A stretch of DNA of 64,000 nucleotides, taken from positions 124,001 through 188,000 of the forward strand of contig OW818667.1 of NCBI GenBank assembly GCA_942493125.1, in the 5' to 3' direction. Both the position numbers and the translations under genes were made by a program. The notes beneath the pieces are model-generated. The model worked only from the letters and a program-made list of their open reading frames with translations, searched no databases and was not told the DNA's origin. This DNA is from Fusibacter_C sp942493125 (GTDB lineage Bacteria > Bacillota > Clostridia > Peptostreptococcales > Acidaminobacteraceae). The stretch's first letter is position 1. Each line of letters begins with the position of its first letter. Shown in pieces: positions 8,904 to 16,977 of the stretch.

Positions 8904-9419
8904 ATGTCCATTGCAAGAGGCAAAAAAATCTCAGAAGAGATCAAAAAAATAGTTAGTCATATTATGATGTTTGAAATAAAAGATCCAAGAGTTTCCAAGT
9001 TGTCATCCATCACACATGTAGAAGTCACAAACGACCTTCGTTTTGTGACGATCTACATCAGCGTTTTCGATCCTAAACACAACGTAGACGTTCATATCGA
9101 AGGTTTAAATAGTGCGAAAGGCTTCATTCGCAAAGAGATTGGCAAGAAGTTGAAATTACATTTCACTCCTGAACCAATTTTTAAAGCGGATGATTCAATC
9201 GAACACGGCATGCACATCAACGAAATCCTAAACACGCTCGATATCAAACACGATGAAAAACCAGTGGATGAAGACGAAGATGATGATGATTTTGAAGATG
9301 ATGACGATGACGATGATGATGATTTTGAAGATGAAGAAGATGAAGAAGATGAAGACGAAGAAGAATCTGAAGATGACTCTGATGATGAATCAGACGAATT
9401 AGACAAAGACGAGGCATAA
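8904..9419 (+). CDS. rbfA: Ribosome-binding factor A with acidic C-terminal tail
   Basis: 30S maturation factor, a single KH-like domain. Residues 1 to about 115 match the family (start MSIARGKKISEEIKKIVSHIM, the KDPR turn, and the FTPEPIFKADDSIEHGMHI ending). The remaining roughly 55 residues are nearly all Asp and Glu with a few Ser/Phe, including a run of nine Asp. Usual RbfA is about 115-130 residues, so the tail is an addition. Start ATG has an AAGGTGGTG ribosome-binding site. It sits between infB and nrnA, as in most Firmicutes. The tail could keep the factor off RNA or bind a basic partner; this is speculation. Confidence 0.95.
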   Translation: MSIARGKKISEEIKKIVSHIMMFEIKDPRVSKLSSITHVEVTNDLRFVTIYISVFDPKHNVDVHIEGLNSAKGFIRKEIGKKLKLHFTPEPIFKADDSIEHGMHINEILNTLDIKHDEKPVDEDEDDDDFEDDDDDDDDDFEDEEDEEDEDEEESEDDSDDESDELDKDEA

Positions 9420-9422
9420 GTT

Positions 9423-10394
9423 ATGATCCAAGTCGATGATTTGAAACGCATCTTACAAGATGATTCTGTCAAAAACATCTTGATTCTACCACACAATATG
9501 CCCGATGGTGATACACTTGGATCATGCATCGGCATGTACCATTTAGTTAAAAATTTTGGTAAAAAAGGGTATATCGTCTTAAATGACGGTATACCTTCAA
9601 ATTTATTGTTTTTGTTTGAGAACGAAGCCAGATGTCTTACAACGGATCAAGTTGAAGGTGTCTCTTTTGACGCGTGCATCGCAATCGATTCTGGTGAGAC
9701 GAAGTTGTTTGAAGACCGAGTTGAACTGTTTCAATCGGGAAGATACCGCATCAATATCGATCATCATAAGACGAATTCTTTCTATGCAACGTTAAACATC
9801 ATCGATGTGGACGCTTCTTCAACTGGAGAAATCGTGTACATGCTCTATGAAGCACTTGGCAGTCCTTTGGATTCAGTGAGTGCCGAAGCGTTATATGCTG
9901 CCATTGTAACGGATACTGGTAGTTTCAGATACTCAAACACGAGACCTGTAACATTTAGCATATGTCGCAAATTACAGGAGACTGGTTTCGATTTTAACCG
10001 TTTAAACGTCGAGATTTTTCAAAATAAATCCTATGAAAAACTGCTTTTACTCAATAAGGTGTTTGAAACACTCAAATTATATTCAGATGGGAAATGTGCT
10101 GTTATCAAGTTGTCCAAGGAATTGATTGAAATTCTGAGTTTACACGAATATGACACGGATGGTATCGTTGAATTTGTACGTGATATCAAAGGAGTCGAAG
10201 TGGTTGTCTTTATCAGACATTTGGGTGGGATTGCTCACAAAGTATCCATGCGCTCAAAATACGATTTTGACGTCAGTGAAATTGCTTTGAAATTTAAAGG
10301 TGGCGGACACAAAAAAGCAGCGGGCTTTAAAATGGATCAACCCATAGATGTGATCGAAACACTTATCGTTGATGCCATTGGAGCTGCGCTATAA
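9423..10394 (+). CDS. nrnA: DHH-family oligoribonuclease/pAp phosphatase NrnA
   Basis: Degrades short oligoribonucleotides (nanoRNA) and 3'-phosphoadenosine 5'-phosphate in the cytoplasm. 323 residues, typical. Seen: DHH-domain metal motifs HNMPDGDTLGS (about residue 21), AIDSGE, the NIDHHKTN motif (about 117) and DTGS; C-terminal DHHA1 domain with the GGGHKKAAGF nucleotide-binding loop near 300. It begins three bases after the rbfA stop and is followed 19 bases on by truB, so it belongs to the same operon. Confidence 0.93.
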   Translation: MIQVDDLKRILQDDSVKNILILPHNMPDGDTLGSCIGMYHLVKNFGKKGYIVLNDGIPSNLLFLFENEARCLTTDQVEGVSFDACIAIDSGETKLFEDRVELFQSGRYRINIDHHKTNSFYATLNIIDVDASSTGEIVYMLYEALGSPLDSVSAEALYAAIVTDTGSFRYSNTRPVTFSICRKLQETGFDFNRLNVEIFQNKSYEKLLLLNKVFETLKLYSDGKCAVIKLSKELIEILSLHEYDTDGIVEFVRDIKGVEVVVFIRHLGGIAHKVSMRSKYDFDVSEIALKFKGGGHKKAAGFKMDQPIDVIETLIVDAIGAAL

Positions 10395-10413
10395 TAAAAG
10401 AGGCGATATAACT

Positions 10414-11319
10414 TTGGAATTAAATGGTGTCGTGGTTATTGATAAGCCACAAGATTTTACATCTCATGATGTCGTCGCAGTTATGCGGCGTAAACTACAA
10501 ACAAAGAAAATCGGTCATACAGGAACGCTCGATCCAATGGCAACAGGTGTTTTGCCTATTTGTGTTGGTAGAGCTACAAAAATCGTCGATTTTCTCATGG
10601 ACCGAAAAAAGGCTTATGCTTGTGAAATGCTTCTCGGATCTGCTACAGACACGCAGGATCAGTGGGGAACAGTCATTTCTCAAAGCGATGATTTTGAATA
10701 CTCAGAAGCGACGATCATTGAAACAATATTGTCATTTGTCGGTGACATAGATCAAATGCCACCGATGTACAGTGCTCTAAAAGTTGGCGGTGAGAAGCTC
10801 GTCGATATGGCGCGTCAAGGGATTGTCATTGAAAGAGAAACGAGAAGACGTACGATTTATAGTATCGAAAACATCGTTGTCAGACATCGTACTATTTCTT
10901 TTGATGTCACTTGTTCTAAAGGGACCTATATCAGAACGCTTTGCCATGATATTGGGCTTAAACTAGGATGTTTTGCCCATATGACAGCCCTAAATAGAAC
11001 GATGACGGAACCGTTCGATTTGTCGCAAGCTGTCAAATTGGATGAGATTACACTAGAAAATGTACAAGAGCATATGATTTCAATTGAAACGGCACTCAGT
11101 TTCTTGCCTTCAGTGACGATCAAAGGCTCAGATAAGTTGAACACACTTGTTAAAAATGGTGTACCAATTGACTTTTCAAGATTTTTAAAAGAAACACTAA
11201 GTGACTCTATCTACAAAATTTATATAGATAAAACATTTTGGGGGATAGGCGAACAGACCAGTGACGGTCTGTTTATGAGAAAAGTGCTTAGAGATGATTC
11301 TGAGGATGAAATAGGGTGA
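10414..11319 (+). CDS. truB: tRNA pseudouridine(55) synthase TruB
   Basis: Makes pseudouridine 55 in the T-loop of tRNAs. 301 residues from the TTG at 10414, which has AGAGG at a workable distance and gives the expected family N-terminus (MELNGVVVIDKPQDFTSHDVV). A longer frame from a TTG at 10369 would overlap nrnA and has no family support. The catalytic Asp is in GTLDPMATGVLP (residues about 38-49). Other family motifs are KAYACEMLLG and CSKGTYIRTL. A short C-terminal domain (PUA-like remnant) follows. Cotranscribed with nrnA and ribF. Confidence 0.94.
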   Translation: MELNGVVVIDKPQDFTSHDVVAVMRRKLQTKKIGHTGTLDPMATGVLPICVGRATKIVDFLMDRKKAYACEMLLGSATDTQDQWGTVISQSDDFEYSEATIIETILSFVGDIDQMPPMYSALKVGGEKLVDMARQGIVIERETRRRTIYSIENIVVRHRTISFDVTCSKGTYIRTLCHDIGLKLGCFAHMTALNRTMTEPFDLSQAVKLDEITLENVQEHMISIETALSFLPSVTIKGSDKLNTLVKNGVPIDFSRFLKETLSDSIYKIYIDKTFWGIGEQTSDGLFMRKVLRDDSEDEIG

Positions 11320-11323
11320 AACG

Positions 11324-12250
11324 ATGAAAATTTTTTTTGAACTAGAAGAAATAGATGCAAAAATTGAGCCGACATCAGTTGCCCTAGGCACATTTGACGG
11401 TCTTCATATAGGTCATGCTGAAGTATTAAATATCATGAAACGCGCTGCGCAAGAAAAAGGGTTGAAATCGTTTGTGTACACATTTTCAAATCATCCTAAA
11501 GAAATCCTTGCACCGGACAATGTCCCTTCAAAGATCATGGATATCGATGAAAAAGTACAAATATTTGCGCGTATTGACGTGGATTATCTTGCGCTTATCA
11601 AATTTGATGAAACGCAAATCATCTATGAACCGGAGGATTTCGTCAAAGAGGTTCTTATAGGGATACTCAATATGAAGCATTTGACAGTTGGGCACGACTA
11701 TCGATTTGGTAGGAAAGCCAGTGGTGATGTCACGATATTGATGGCATTAGCTGATAAATACGGATATACCTATGAAATTGTTGAACCGATCATGAAAAAT
11801 GAAATGCGCGTGTCATCAACGCTTATTAGAGAGCTCTTACAGGATGGCCGTATAGAGGAGGCCAACTTTTACCTTGGCAGAAAGCACTTTATCAAAGGGC
11901 TTGTGGTACGAGGCAAAGGTGTCGGTCATACGCTTGGTTTTCCGACTGCGAATCTGCGCATCAAAGAGAATATCAGCACGATAAAACCAGGTGTCTATAT
12001 AACGGAGACGATTTGGAAGGGTAAATGGTTCCCAAGTGTTACAAATGTCGGATATAATCCAACTTTTGATCAGACGGGCATTCACCTGGAAACCTATATA
12101 CTTGGTATTGATCAAGAAATGTATGATGAGACCATCGAAGTGCATTTCATCAAACGACTCAGAGATGAACTCAAATTCAATAGTTTAGACGAACTCATGG
12201 TTGCGATGAACAAGGATTTGGCCAATACAAAGGCGTACTTTAAAATGTAA
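11324..12250 (+). CDS. ribF: Bifunctional riboflavin kinase/FAD synthetase RibF
   Basis: Converts riboflavin to FMN and FMN to FAD. 308 residues, normal length. N-terminal FAD synthetase with the nucleotidyltransferase motif GTFDGLHIGH (about residue 22) and the VSSTLIRE loop; C-terminal riboflavin kinase with GHTLGFPTANL and the SVTNVGYNPTF segment. Its AGGGTGA ribosome-binding site overlaps the truB stop codon (TGA 11317-11319), coupling the two genes. It is the last gene of the polC-distal translation operon; rpsO behind it has its own promoter. Confidence 0.95.
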   Translation: MKIFFELEEIDAKIEPTSVALGTFDGLHIGHAEVLNIMKRAAQEKGLKSFVYTFSNHPKEILAPDNVPSKIMDIDEKVQIFARIDVDYLALIKFDETQIIYEPEDFVKEVLIGILNMKHLTVGHDYRFGRKASGDVTILMALADKYGYTYEIVEPIMKNEMRVSSTLIRELLQDGRIEEANFYLGRKHFIKGLVVRGKGVGHTLGFPTANLRIKENISTIKPGVYITETIWKGKWFPSVTNVGYNPTFDQTGIHLETYILGIDQEMYDETIEVHFIKRLRDELKFNSLDELMVAMNKDLANTKAYFKM

Positions 12251-12282
12251 CTTGATTGTTTTTCGTACCTGGCAAATTGTTC

Positions 12283-12311
12283 TTTACACAGGATGCTTGA
12301 GATGATATAAT
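12283..12311 (+). promoter_or_regulatory. Sigma-A-type promoter of rpsO
   Basis: TTTACA (12283-12288), a 17-base spacer and a perfect TATAAT (12306-12311). The transcript would carry a leader of about 85 bases before rpsO. S15 represses its own mRNA in several bacteria through leader structures; the leader here (with a CGAGACTCCAACGATTC segment) is the place such control would act, but I cannot fold it reliably by eye. Confidence 0.75.
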
Positions 12312-12403
12312 TCTACTGTTGTTTACCATTTGCTTTGTCTATCGAGACTCCAACGATTCACTAGGCTTTTGGCATATAAATAAAATTATTTAGGAGGAAA
12401 CAC

Positions 12404-12670
12404 ATGATTACTAAAGAGAAAAAAACCGAAGTTATCGAGAAATTCAAAACACATCCAACAGACACTGGTTCACCAGAAGTTCAAATTGCGATTCTTACTT
12501 TTAGAATCAACGAATTAAATGAGCATTTATTGTCACACAAAAAAGATCACCATTCAAGAAGAGGTCTTTTAAAAATGGTTGGACAAAGAAGAAGCTTACT
12601 TAACTACTTAAAAGATACTAAGCTTGAGAAATACAGAGCGCTTATCGTTGAGTTAGGTTTAAGAAAATAA
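12404..12670 (+). CDS. rpsO: 30S ribosomal protein S15
   Basis: Primary 16S rRNA-binding protein of the central domain. 88 residues, exactly the usual size. Seen: TDTGSPEVQIAILT (residues about 22-35), then HKKDHHSRRGLLKMVGQRRSLLNYL and the basic C-terminus. Start ATG behind TAGGAGGAAA. It is a single-gene unit between its own promoter and terminator, immediately ahead of pnp, the conserved rpsO-pnp pairing found across bacteria. Confidence 0.98.
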   Translation: MITKEKKTEVIEKFKTHPTDTGSPEVQIAILTFRINELNEHLLSHKKDHHSRRGLLKMVGQRRSLLNYLKDTKLEKYRALIVELGLRK

Positions 12671-12683
12671 TATCGAAAACACT

Positions 12684-12714
12684 AAAGCTTGACGTATGTC
12701 AGGCTTTATTTTTT
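12684..12714 (+). terminator. Intrinsic terminator of rpsO
   Basis: Ten-base stem AAAGCTTGAC / GTCAGGCTTT (one G-U pair) with a GTAT loop, then ATTTTTT. It ends the rpsO message before the separate pnp promoter. Confidence 0.85.
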
Positions 12715-12749
12715 GGTGGGGTCAAAATCGTCCATCGTCAAATTATGTC

Positions 12750-12778
12750 TTTCTATTTAACTATAATTTTAGTATAAT
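12750..12778 (+). promoter_or_regulatory. Probable pnp promoter
   Basis: TATAAT at 12773-12778 with a weak TTTCTA box 17 bases upstream (12750-12755). A second TATAAT at 12762-12767 lacks a -35. Either would give a leader of about 130 bases holding the large hairpin described next. Confidence 0.45.
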
Positions 12779-12807
12779 AGAATAGACTAAAATCAATTGT
12801 ACTTATT

Positions 12808-12885
12808 GGAATTTATCTTAATATCCTACTTATTTGAAGTGAATGCTTTATTTGAGCACTGACTTGAAATAAGTAGGATAAATTC
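12808..12885 (+). promoter_or_regulatory. Long hairpin in the pnp leader
   Basis: GGAATTTATC...CTACTTATTT (12808-12834) pairs with AAATAAGTAG-GATAAATTCC (12867-12885). This gives a stem of about 24 base pairs broken by an 8-base bulge (TTAATATC) and one mismatch, with a loop of about 20 bases. It ends 30 bases before the pnp start. In enterobacteria a pnp leader duplex is cut by RNase III and PNPase then degrades it to repress itself; the shape here suits similar autocontrol, which is inference. Confidence 0.6.
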
Positions 12886-12915
12886 CGCAAAGTGGTTATG
12901 AAAATAGGAGGCTTT

Positions 12916-15045
12916 ATGAGTCAAGAATCAAGTTGCCAAGCTTTAGGCGGCGACATATTAAAAGAAACAAAAACTTTTGAAACAGTTATTGCTGGCAGAC
13001 CTTTCAAAGTAGAAGTTGGTAAAATGGCCAATCTCGCAAACGGTTCTGCACTTATATCTTATGGTGAAACAATGGTGCTCGTCACTGCAGTTGCATCTAG
13101 AAAACCAAAAGCAGGCATTGACTTCTTCCCACTTACAGTGGAATTTGAAGAAAAATTATACTCAGTTGGTAAAATTCCAGGTGGATTTATCAAAAGAGAG
13201 GGAAGACCTTCTGAAAGAGCTGTCCTTACATCGCGTTTAATCGACAGACCAATTAGACCATTGTTCCCAGATGGTATGAAAAATGAAGTTCAAGTCGTAG
13301 CTACAGTTCTTTCTGTTGATCAAGACTGTACACCAGATACAGTTGCTATGAACGGTGCTTCGATAGCACTCGGCATCTCTGATATCCCATTTGGCGGCCC
13401 AGCAGGTGCTGTAACAGTTGGTTATATCGATGGCAAATATATCTTAAATCCTACGATAGCTGAGAAAGAAGTGTCAAAACTCAACTTGGTTGTAGCAGGT
13501 ACTGATGAAGCGGTTGTCATGGTTGAAGCTGGCGCTGATATTCTTCCTGAAGATGTCGTATTAGGTGCCATCATGTTCGGTCATGATGCCATTAAAGAAA
13601 TCTGTGCATTTATCAATAAAATATCAGCAGAAATCGGCAAAGAGAAATTCAAAGTTTTACTTCCTGAAGTAGATGAAACATTTGCTGAAGAAATCAGAGA
13701 ATACTTGGCTGCTAAGATGAACAAACTCGTTAGAATCACTGGAAAACATGAGCGCAACGAAGCTCTAGAAGATCTTCAAGCAGAACTTCTTGACCATTTC
13801 CTTCCAACGTACCCAGATAGCACTGACTTCTTCAAAGAGCAATTTAAAGCGATAGAAAAGACGACGATGCGTATGATGATCGTCAACGAAGGCATCAGAC
13901 CAGATGGAAGAACGACGACTGAAATTCGTCCGATTTCTTGTGAAGTTGGCTTATTGCCAAGAACACACGGTTCTGGACTCTTTACACGTGGCTTAACACA
14001 AGCGCTTACTATCACTACATTAGGTGCACTTGGCGAATCACAACGTATTGATGGCCTCGACCTCGAAGAAACGAAACGTTACATGCACCATTACAACTTC
14101 CCACCATTTTCAGTTGGTGAAACAGGCATGAGCAGAGTCAACAGACGTGCTGTAGGCCACGGTGCTTTAGGTGAGCGTGCACTTCTTCCTGTCATCCCAT
14201 CTGAAACAGATTTTCCTTACACGATTAGACTTGTATCTGAAGTCGTTACATGTAACGGTTCAAGCTCACAAGCAAGTATTTGTGGTAGCACATTATCACT
14301 TTTAGATGCTGGTGTTCCAATTAAAGATTCTGTTGCTGGTATTGCAATGGGTCTTATTCAGGAAGATGGCAAAATTGAGATATTAAGTGATATTCAAGGT
14401 ATGGAAGACGCACTCGGCGATATGGACTTTAAAGTGGCTGGTACCAAAGATGGTATTACAGCGCTTCAAATGGATATTAAAGTCGATGGCCTTGACAAAT
14501 CATTGCTTGAAAAAGCACTTGAGCAAGCGCGCATCGGTCGTTTACACATCTTAGAAAAAATGAACGCAGTCATCAGCACACCTAGAGCTGAGATGTCGCA
14601 ATATGCGCCACGCGTATTCCAAATCAAGATCAACCCAGATAAAATCAGAGACGTTATCGGACCAGGCGGAAAAGTTATCACTAGAATCACAGCAGCATAC
14701 AATGTTAAAATTGATATCTCTGATGACGGTTCAGTACTCATAACAGCTAACGACGGTATCGGCGGCGAAAAAGCACTTGCAGAAATTCAAGGCATCGTAA
14801 AAGTCCTTGAAGTTGGACAAGTGTATACAGGTAAAGTTACTAGAATCCTCAAATTCGGTGCGTTTGTTGAACTTGGTCATGGCAAAGAAGGTCTATGCCA
14901 CGTATCACAACTCGATACGAAGCGCGTCGCTAAAGTTGAAGATGTTGTCAATATCGGTGATGTTGTTACTGTAAAAATCATCGAAATCGATGACCAAGGC
15001 AGAATCAATGTATCTAGAAAAGTGCTTCTCGAAGAAACCAAATAA
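12916..15045 (+). CDS. pnp: Polyribonucleotide nucleotidyltransferase (PNPase)
   Basis: Phosphorolytic 3'-5' exoribonuclease of mRNA decay. 709 residues from the ATG at 12916, which has AGGAGG 4-9 bases upstream; the frame extends further 5' to a GTG at 12892 but that has no ribosome-binding site. Domains in order: first RNase PH core (about 15-145), alpha-helical linker, second RNase PH core (about 310-540, with FTRGLTQAL and the GDMDFKVAGTKDG motif that holds catalytic Asp residues), KH domain (DVIGPGGKVI, about 560-615) and S1 domain (GKVTRILKFGAFVELG, about 630-700). Monocistronic with its own leader. Confidence 0.97.
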   Translation: MSQESSCQALGGDILKETKTFETVIAGRPFKVEVGKMANLANGSALISYGETMVLVTAVASRKPKAGIDFFPLTVEFEEKLYSVGKIPGGFIKREGRPSERAVLTSRLIDRPIRPLFPDGMKNEVQVVATVLSVDQDCTPDTVAMNGASIALGISDIPFGGPAGAVTVGYIDGKYILNPTIAEKEVSKLNLVVAGTDEAVVMVEAGADILPEDVVLGAIMFGHDAIKEICAFINKISAEIGKEKFKVLLPEVDETFAEEIREYLAAKMNKLVRITGKHERNEALEDLQAELLDHFLPTYPDSTDFFKEQFKAIEKTTMRMMIVNEGIRPDGRTTTEIRPISCEVGLLPRTHGSGLFTRGLTQALTITTLGALGESQRIDGLDLEETKRYMHHYNFPPFSVGETGMSRVNRRAVGHGALGERALLPVIPSETDFPYTIRLVSEVVTCNGSSSQASICGSTLSLLDAGVPIKDSVAGIAMGLIQEDGKIEILSDIQGMEDALGDMDFKVAGTKDGITALQMDIKVDGLDKSLLEKALEQARIGRLHILEKMNAVISTPRAEMSQYAPRVFQIKINPDKIRDVIGPGGKVITRITAAYNVKIDISDDGSVLITANDGIGGEKALAEIQGIVKVLEVGQVYTGKVTRILKFGAFVELGHGKEGLCHVSQLDTKRVAKVEDVVNIGDVVTVKIIEIDDQGRINVSRKVLLEETK

Positions 15046-15072
15046 ATTGAATGATCAACTGATTAATAATGA

Positions 15073-15156
15073 GGAAATTGTATAATTTCCTTAGATAATT
15101 TCAAGCATATTAAAAAACCCTAGGCCAGCTGCGAGATCGTAAATGACCTAGGGTTT
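15073..15156 (+). terminator. Two hairpins after pnp
   Basis: First, GGAAATT-GTAT-AATTTCC (15073-15090) followed by TTAG. Second, AAACCCTAGG (15115-15124) pairs with CCTAGGGTTT (15147-15156). Neither has a clean U-run in the + direction; the second has six A residues on its 5' side. Probably the end of the pnp message, either an imperfect terminator or a decay-blocking 3' end. Confidence 0.55.
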
Positions 15157-15193
15157 GATGTGTCTTATCTGCATATAAATAAGAGGTGAAAAC

Positions 15194-16480
15194 TTGCATA
15201 AAAAAATGCAACTGGATAACGGGTTAACCGTTGTCTACGAAAAATTGGACGGCTACAAATCAATATCCATCGGCGTCTGGGTTAAAACAGGCTCGGCGCA
15301 TGAAAATGAAATGAACAACGGCATTTCTCATTTTATTGAGCATATGCTATTTAAAGGCACCAAGCGTCGATCGGCTAAAGAAATTGCCAGTGTAATCGAT
15401 GGTATAGGTGGAGAACTCAATGCTTATACTGCAAAGGAATGCACGTGTTTTTATACAAAGACGTTGACCATGGACTATGAAATCGCACTTGATGTCCTAT
15501 CCGACATGATGATGCATCCGACGTTTTTAGACGAGCATATTGAGACAGAAAAGACTGTGATCATCGATGAAATTAACATGTATGAGGACGCAGCTGAAGA
15601 GATCGTCGTTGATATTTTAAATGAAATCACATTCAAGGGTCATCCCTTGGCTTATCCAATACTTGGCACGAAAGAAACGGTATCTCGATTTACGCATCAA
15701 ACACTTGTCGATTATTTCAACACCTATTATCATGCAGACAATATGGTGATTTCCATTGCAGGTAATTTCGAAGAAGCTGATTTGATCGAAAAAGTTAATG
15801 CTTATTTTGGTTCACTCAAGCGCGGAAACGTGCCTAACCTTGATGGCTTTCCTGATCCGATATACAACTGGAGTTTCGACTCGAGAAAAAAGGATTTTGA
15901 ACAGATTCAAGTGGCAATCAGTTTTCCCGGCATCAAATTTGATCATGATCTCAGCTATGAGATGATGGTACTCAGCAATATCCTTGGTGGTACAAATAGC
16001 TCAAGACTGTTCCAAACTATTCGCGAAGATCGTGGTCTAGCATACTCTATCTATTCAGAACCCAATTTCTATGATGCGCTTGGAACGCTTTGCATTTCCT
16101 TCGGCGTTTCAAAGGAAAACCTGAAAGAGACGATGTCACTCATCGTTTCTGAAATCAATTTATTAAGAGAGCATTTAATAACGAATGAGTCTTTAGAACA
16201 TGCTAAAAACCACTTGCGTGGTAGCTTTTTCCTCAATTTGGAGGGGAGCGACAACTACATGGACATGATTGGAAGGATCGAGTTATTTGCACATCGCGAT
16301 AAAAACATCGACGATATGCTCGATAAGATCAATAGTATTCAAATGTCAGGTGTGACGACGCTTATAGATCACTGTTTCGAAACGAATCACATTGCTCTAG
16401 CAATAGTGGGTGACATCGAAAAATCTGAAACAGAAGCATTATACCATCAGTTTTGCAAAGGCTTGAAAGTTAAAGCTTAA
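15194..16480 (+). CDS. M16-family zinc peptidase (YmxG/MlpA-like)
   Basis: Insulinase-type metalloprotease of 428 residues, the single-chain mitochondrial-processing-peptidase-like form found beside pnp/dut in Firmicutes. The inverted zinc motif is present as HFIEH (about residues 45-49) with a downstream Glu in EKTVIIDEINMYED; the C-terminal half has the R-Y type substrate loop (DRGLAYSIYSE). No signal peptide, so cytoplasmic. Start is a TTG behind AGAGGTG; an ATG four codons later lacks proper spacing. The physiological substrate is unknown for this family; it may process peptides. Confidence 0.9.
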   Translation: MHKKMQLDNGLTVVYEKLDGYKSISIGVWVKTGSAHENEMNNGISHFIEHMLFKGTKRRSAKEIASVIDGIGGELNAYTAKECTCFYTKTLTMDYEIALDVLSDMMMHPTFLDEHIETEKTVIIDEINMYEDAAEEIVVDILNEITFKGHPLAYPILGTKETVSRFTHQTLVDYFNTYYHADNMVISIAGNFEEADLIEKVNAYFGSLKRGNVPNLDGFPDPIYNWSFDSRKKDFEQIQVAISFPGIKFDHDLSYEMMVLSNILGGTNSSRLFQTIREDRGLAYSIYSEPNFYDALGTLCISFGVSKENLKETMSLIVSEINLLREHLITNESLEHAKNHLRGSFFLNLEGSDNYMDMIGRIELFAHRDKNIDDMLDKINSIQMSGVTTLIDHCFETNHIALAIVGDIEKSETEALYHQFCKGLKVKA

Positions 16481-16530
16481 GATGATTGCAAATAGAAATC
16501 TTAAATAGACAAAGTAACAAGGGGGAACAT

Positions 16531-16962
16531 ATGAAAATCAGAATTGTGAACACTTCTCAAAATCCACTTCCTGAATATAAAACACTTGGTGCTTCAGGAA
16601 TGGACTTGTTAGCGGACAATGAAACGCCGATTCTCCTACAACCTATGGAGAGACAATTAGTCCCAACTGGTTTGTTTGTTGAAATTCCACTTGGCTTTGA
16701 AGGCCAGGTTAGAGCGCGTAGCGGTCTTTCTATCAAAAATGGCATCACACTTGTAAATTGTGTGGGCACGATTGATAGCGATTATCGAGGTGAACTTAAA
16801 ATACCTGTAATCAATTTAAGTGATGAAGCGTTTGAAATCAAACGCGGCGATAGAATCGCTCAGCTTATCATAGCAAAATATGAACGCATCGATTGGGAAA
16901 CAGTCGATTCAGTAGAAGATACACATCGTGGCACGGGCGGATTCGGTTCAACAGGCGTTTAA
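16531..16962 (+). CDS. dut: dUTP diphosphatase
   Basis: Hydrolyses dUTP to dUMP, keeping uracil out of DNA and feeding dTMP synthesis. 143 residues, the trimeric all-beta form. All five motifs are visible: ASGMDLLA, RARSGLS, GTIDSDYRGE, RIAQLII and the C-terminal RGTGGFGSTG arm. The ATG at 16531 has AAGGGGGA at proper spacing; the frame upstream to 16486 has none. It lies between the M16 protease and ftsK, with 15 bases to the latter. Confidence 0.95.
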   Translation: MKIRIVNTSQNPLPEYKTLGASGMDLLADNETPILLQPMERQLVPTGLFVEIPLGFEGQVRARSGLSIKNGITLVNCVGTIDSDYRGELKIPVINLSDEAFEIKRGDRIAQLIIAKYERIDWETVDSVEDTHRGTGGFGSTGV

Positions 16963-16977
16963 AAAAGAGGTGATCAC

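Noticed and set aside
9092..9535. Antisense Ser-rich frame over rbfA
   Set aside because: It is simply the complement of the GAT/GAA-rich acidic tail.
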